Translations under genes and position numbers: made by a program
The notes under the pieces: model-generated
Database searches by the model: none
What the model saw: only the letters and a program-made list of their open reading frames with translations
Told to the model about the DNA's origin: nothing
Shown here: positions 33,933 to 36,861 of the stretch, piece by piece
How the letters are laid out: each line of letters opens with the position of its first letter
Numbering within the stretch: the stretch's first letter is position 1
Source of the DNA: a virus
DNA: 36,861 nucleotides
Direction: 5' to 3' (one strand)
Virus record (IMG/VR): IMGVR_UViG_3300025108_000167
Location: 1-36,861 of that record

Positions 33933-34153
33933 TAATATTCTAAATTATACTCTATAGACACAGCCATGTTTTTATTAAAATCTTTCCATGGTAAAACTTC
34001 TTTACCTTTTTTAATATAAATACTAAACTTATCTTTTTCTTCTAGTATGTTGCATATAGTATGACCACCATACACTTCTTGCCCAACGGCATAGTGCATG
34101 GCATCATTTTTATAGTTTGATCCTATACTAATCTTCCTTATTAACTTCGACAT
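33932..34153 (-). CDS. Unknown small protein, 73 aa
   Basis: Not recognised. The N-terminus is basic (SKLIRKISIGSNYKN), followed by YAVGQEVYGGHTICNILEEK and a strand/turn pattern DKFSIYIKKGKEVLPW, suggesting a small beta-barrel (SH3- or OB-like). The start lies 26 bases inside the previous gene and its stop shares TAATG with the GroES-like gene, so it is translationally coupled on both sides. It sits between fibre and terminase genes. No function is proposed. Confidence 0.6.
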   Translation of the reverse strand: MSKLIRKISIGSNYKNDAMHYAVGQEVYGGHTICNILEEKDKFSIYIKKGKEVLPWKDFNKNMAVSIEYNLEY

Positions 34154-34415
34154 CTTCTGGGTATGTTATACTACCATCTTCAATATTAATGTTAACTTCT
34201 CCGTATTCTTGTTTCAACGCCGTTTGTTCTTCACGCATTAAATCTTGAATTTTAGTATATTCATGGTTTATCATATGCTTACGAGTTTCTATTCTACCTA
34301 TCTCTAATTGCATACTATTCATTTGCTTTATTAAGCCTTGAATACCATCTAATTGTTCCTTGCTTATACTTGTTGGTCTAAGGTCCTTAACCTTAGGTGT
34401 TTTTCTTTTTGCCAT
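34128..34415 (-). CDS. Unknown small coiled-coil protein, 95 aa
   Basis: Not recognised. A basic N-terminus (MAKRKTPKVKDLRPTSISKE) leads into a long helix (residues about 17-70: GIQGLIKQMNSMQLEIGRIE, TKIQDLMREEQTALKQEY) with heptad-like hydrophobic spacing, and then a short beta/acidic tail. The leader TTAACTTAAATTAAATAAA gives an A-rich, Shine-Dalgarno-free start. A DNA-binding or scaffold-like role is conceivable but not supported by any motif. Confidence 0.6.
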   Translation of the reverse strand: MAKRKTPKVKDLRPTSISKEQLDGIQGLIKQMNSMQLEIGRIETRKHMINHEYTKIQDLMREEQTALKQEYGEVNINIEDGSITYPEDVEVNKED

Positions 34416-34487
34416 TTTATTTAATTTAAGTTAATTTTGTTATTTATATTATTACACGCTTTATTTTTGTTTTAAGGTGCTATTGTC
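34416..34487 (-). other. 72-base A/T-rich intergenic spacer
   Basis: This is the largest gap in the right half apart from the terminator regions. It is very A/T-rich. No TAnnTTTG promoter element, convincing hairpin or repeat is visible. Its last 25 bases serve as the leader of the 95-residue gene. Confidence 0.4.
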
Positions 34488-34748
34488 CTAGTCATCTATT
34501 GTAGGAATATATCCTCCTTCTTCTAATTCTTCTATTTCTATACCAGTTTTATCACCAACCCAATCACTATGGTTTGTAAATGTGTAGTTAGAACATGTTT
34601 CTATTGTTTGAAAAGATCTTACTCTATCACTAATTAAATCAGTTGTAGCAACTAATCTTTCTGTACGATCTATACTTTTACGCATAAAGTGTACATTATT
34701 CTTGTTTATTGTTTCAAATACTTCTTCTGTTAATATATAGTAATTCAT
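34488..34748 (-). CDS. Unknown small acidic protein, 86 aa
   Basis: Not recognised. Contains helices (ILTEEVFETINKNNVHFMRK, LISDRVRSFQTIE) and a strongly acidic C-terminus (EIEELEEGGYIPTIDD). The ATG lies one base after the TAA of the LamG-like gene, so it is in the fibre transcription unit. A fibre-assembly chaperone is one guess from position only; there is no motif evidence. Confidence 0.55.
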   Translation of the reverse strand: MNYYILTEEVFETINKNNVHFMRKSIDRTERLVATTDLISDRVRSFQTIETCSNYTFTNHSDWVGDKTGIEIEELEEGGYIPTIDD

Positions 34749-34749
34749 A

Positions 34750-35841
34750 TTATTTATTTACAATTTCTGATTGACCATTTATATTAAAGTCGTCATTAGA
34801 AACTGTAGCATTACCATTACCTTCCCATTTCCAATATCCTTTTAATTTATTAGCAGCACTGTGAGTTGTCACGTCCATTGGCGTTCCACTGTTATACAAC
34901 TCTGTAACTTCTGTGGCACTTAGTTCTTTTTGAAATATTGATAAATCATTATAAACTGTTGCCGAGCTATTACCAGTTTTTACCTCACCTTGTGAAACAC
35001 CGTTAGACCCTAAACTCCAAGTTCTATTGTTAGTAGTGCTCATTGCTGGACTACCACTACCAAAGTTTGTTTGTATTGGTGCTGCCCCAGCAGCATTAGC
35101 ATTCCAGTATAGTTTCATTGCACTAGCAGCGTTTGTTCCTGATTTTGTAAAAGTAATCATAGTGTAGTCATCACTGTTCACATAACCTCTATTACTAGCA
35201 CTCCAATACGTACTACCTAAACCAGCTGCAGCATAACCAGCTGCATAAGCACCTGAGTTTGAGTGAAACAACCATTCAGCAAGCTTGTACCAAGCATCTG
35301 ACGCTGTTGTTTTATTACCGTATTGTATACGTAATCTATTGTTACTTTCGTTGTACATAATTTTAATCATATCTGACAACTGATATGAAGCAAATTCTTT
35401 TTGACCAATTAACATATGTATGTTAGTGTTTAAACTACTACTCCAACCTGCTTTAACCCAAAATGATATTGTATACGCTGTAGTACCAGTAAAATTAAAC
35501 GTGTCATCAGTGTCAACAAAGTTAATACTATGGGTAGCGGAAGTTGTTAATGTTTTTGAAACTGCTTTATCATTTACAAATGCTACTGTAGCATCATGGT
35601 CGTAACCAAAATAATCAGACATTTTTATTTCAGCACCTTCTTCATAAACACCGTTGTCCCAGCTGTCAGTATTAGGCCTTGTAGTAGAGTTTTGATTTAT
35701 ATCATTTTCTAAAGCCAATGTAAGAAAGCTAATTTCAGTGTTATATGTTTCAGGAATAACAGCTACGTAAGCATTGTTTTCAAGCTCTTCCTTTAGCCCA
35801 TATAGACTAAGTCCATTAGTGCCATCAGTTGGTATTGCCAT
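34750..35841 (-). CDS. Putative receptor-binding virion protein with LamG/concanavalin-like domain, 363 aa
   Basis: Residues 1-80 resemble a short N-terminal module of marine phage structural proteins ending in SDYFGY, probably for attachment to the virion. Residues about 100-345 follow the LamG/ConA-like lectin pattern: HSINFVDTDDTFNFTGTTAY with TISFWVKAGW, later WSLGSNGVSQGEVKTG, then YNDLSIFQKELSATEVTELY and a closing KLKGYWKWEGNGN. That pattern binds sugars in many proteins. The ATG lies 17 bases inside the 3' end of the fibre gene, so translation is coupled, which suggests the two proteins act together at the host surface. Receptor binding is inferred. Confidence 0.7.
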   Translation of the reverse strand: MAIPTDGTNGLSLYGLKEELENNAYVAVIPETYNTEISFLTLALENDINQNSTTRPNTDSWDNGVYEEGAEIKMSDYFGYDHDATVAFVNDKAVSKTLTTSATHSINFVDTDDTFNFTGTTAYTISFWVKAGWSSSLNTNIHMLIGQKEFASYQLSDMIKIMYNESNNRLRIQYGNKTTASDAWYKLAEWLFHSNSGAYAAGYAAAGLGSTYWSASNRGYVNSDDYTMITFTKSGTNAASAMKLYWNANAAGAAPIQTNFGSGSPAMSTTNNRTWSLGSNGVSQGEVKTGNSSATVYNDLSIFQKELSATEVTELYNSGTPMDVTTHSAANKLKGYWKWEGNGNATVSNDDFNINGQSEIVNK

Positions 35842-36861
35842 TTACTAATTTTTTTAGTTCTTCAATTTGTTTTTGTTGTTCTTGTATAGCGTTTGTTAAT
35901 ACAGCTATCATTTTGTTGTATTCAACCCCTAGTTTTGTTTCTCCTTCCTCACCGTTAAGCAAAACTGATTCACCAACTAATTCTGGTATTACTTCTTGAA
36001 CGTCTTGAGCTATAAAACCTATATTGTTATTACCTCTTAGTTCATCTTTCCAGTCATACATAACTGGTTTTAACTTTAAAACTTCTTTTAAACCATATTG
36101 ATCTAAAGTTCTAATATTTTTCTTAAGCTTTCTGTCTGAGGTTATCGTGGTTGAGTATGCCTTTACATCACCGGCAGCGTGAAAAGTTCCTTCATATTGA
36201 AATCTAAATCTTTCATTGGTTCCATCAAACATTTTTACGCTACCACTTCCAGTTCCAGGTGAAAAATCTAAATGCATATCACTAGATCCATAACCAACAT
36301 GTAAAGCCGCATTATACAATGTATCAATAGCTGTTATATCGCCATTTAGTGTTAATGCATCTGCCGCGTCAACAGCTATTCCACCATTTGTAGCAACTTT
36401 AACACTCAAACCGGCTGTTTGATCAAGTTGTAAACCGGTGTTTGTTGGATTTAAAAGAACTTTAACTTTGTTAGAGTCAATTGATATTCCAGCACCAGTA
36501 TTGACTTTAATAATACCAGATGAAGTTGTTAAACCACCTGTAGTGTCTGTTAGCGCTGCAGCTAAATCACCAACACCTCCTCTATGACCTTTTCCACCGT
36601 CAGCGTCTAAAAATATTAATTCATCATCAGCTACTATTGTTGCTGAGGTAGCTTCTGTTAAATCAACTTCTAAATCTCCACTACCATCTACATCTAGCAT
36701 AGCACCCGCGCCTCTTTCACTATTTGACCAAGGCACATTAACACCCATTTGATTAGATGAGTTTAACTGAACTGGATATACTCTATTACTTGTACCTGCA
36801 CCTCCAGCATTATAAGATTGTGTTAACTGTGTATCACTACCTAGCTTTACACCACCTAAAG
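35825..36861 (-). CDS. Tail fibre / tailspike with C-terminal S74 intramolecular chaperone (5' end cut by window)
   Basis: The frame is open through the right edge: 37 more codons precede the Met at 36748, reading GGVKLGSD, then RVYPVQLNSSNQ, a typical fibre repeat ending. The true start is therefore outside the window. After a beta-rich fibre stretch (Gly/Ser/Thr/Val repeats, such as TGLQLDQTAGLSVKV), the last about 110 residues are a Peptidase_S74 chaperone: TITSDRKLKKNI with the candidate self-cleavage Ser204 and Lys209 (numbered from the Met at 36748), IGFIAQDVQEVIPELV, then a C-terminal coiled coil (AIQEQQKQIEELKKLVNG). In endosialidase-type spikes this domain trimerises the fibre and then cuts itself off at the Ser-Asp bond. 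The stop is TGA, overlapping the LamG-like gene. Confidence 0.85.
   Translation of the reverse strand, partial: LGGVKLGSDTQLTQSYNAGGAGTSNRVYPVQLNSSNQMGVNVPWSNSERGAGAMLDVDGSGDLEVDLTEATSATIVADDELIFLDADGGKGHRGGVGDLAAALTDTTGGLTTSSGIIKVNTGAGISIDSNKVKVLLNPTNTGLQLDQTAGLSVKVATNGGIAVDAADALTLNGDITAIDTLYNAALHVGYGSSDMHLDFSPGTGSGSVKMFDGTNERFRFQYEGTFHAAGDVKAYSTTITSDRKLKKNIRTLDQYGLKEVLKLKPVMYDWKDELRGNNNIGFIAQDVQEVIPELVGESVLLNGEEGETKLGVEYNKMIAVLTNAIQEQQKQIEELKKLVNGNTN

Noticed and set aside
34416-34487. Possible terminator or promoter in the 72-base spacer
   Set aside because: The best inverted repeat (AGG...CCT) has only three pairs, and no TAnnTTTG-type element is present.
1685-36000. Open frames of about 60-120 codons on the plus strand throughout the window
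   Set aside because: All lie antisense to strong minus-strand genes. Their translations are low-complexity or hydrophobic mirror images (for example the Ser-rich frame at 28038-28364 opposite the Glu-rich scaffold), and no plus-strand leader or operon structure supports them.
1-36861. Stop-codon reassignment, as reported for some crAss-like phages
   Set aside because: TAA, TAG and TGA are all used as gene ends here (for example TGA at 35827-35825, TAG at 24896-24894), and the long genes read without internal stops in the standard code.
1-36861. tRNA genes, CRISPR arrays, insertion sequences, integrase and attachment sites
   Set aside because: The largest non-coding gaps are under 100 bases and contain only leaders, terminators and A/T-rich spacers; no cloverleaf, spaced repeats or transposase/integrase motifs were seen.
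34750-36861. Diversity-generating retroelement acting on the fibre or LamG-like gene
   Set aside because: No reverse transcriptase gene or template/variable repeat pair is visible in the window; it could only exist outside.

Overview
This is a contiguous block of virion morphogenesis genes from a tailed double-stranded DNA phage. It is AT-rich (about one third G+C by eye), and every supported gene is on the minus strand. The genes are packed with gaps of a few bases or overlaps (several TAATG stop/start junctions). No tRNA, integrase, CRISPR array or insertion sequence is visible, and both ends of the window cut through genes. Start codons lack a Shine-Dalgarno sequence and sit behind A/T-rich leaders. 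Together with terminase, portal, ring and nozzle sequences resembling those of Bacteroidota podoviruses (including, from memory, crAss-like relatives and uncultured marine phages), this suggests a short-tailed phage of a marine Bacteroidota, probably flavobacterial, host. The host call is inference.

Layout in transcription order (high to low coordinate). 36861-34750: a tail fibre with a C-terminal S74 intramolecular chaperone, and a LamG-like receptor-binding candidate. 34748-33321: three small unknown genes and a protein that reads as two tandem GroES-like domains. 33376-30888: putative small terminase subunit and the large terminase subunit. 30886-25748: portal, scaffold candidate and major capsid protein. 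25734-24821: an intrinsic terminator, one unknown gene (260 aa), a second intrinsic terminator and a leader hairpin. 24802-15539: two ring/adaptor proteins and a 2470-residue tail nozzle protein with two inserted carbohydrate-binding-like modules. 15537-13837: two beta-rich virion proteins. 13795-553: three putative ejection proteins of 250, 539 and 3620 residues. 541-1: the start of a signal-peptide-bearing, lipoprotein-like gene.

The functional order (fibre, TerS, TerL, portal, scaffold, capsid, adaptor, nozzle, then ejection proteins of increasing size) is a circular permutation of the T7 order 17-18-19-8-9-10-11-12-14-15-16. The 3620-residue protein lies where T7 has gp16. It carries an N-terminal GH108-type muramidase domain, an HExxH metallopeptidase domain, a weak sigma-70-like stretch, a HAD phosphatase domain and a C-terminal region with a hydrophobic segment. 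It reads as a multi-enzyme cargo delivered at infection. That protein, the tandem GroES-like gene, and the terminator-flanked gene next to the capsid gene are the most unusual elements.
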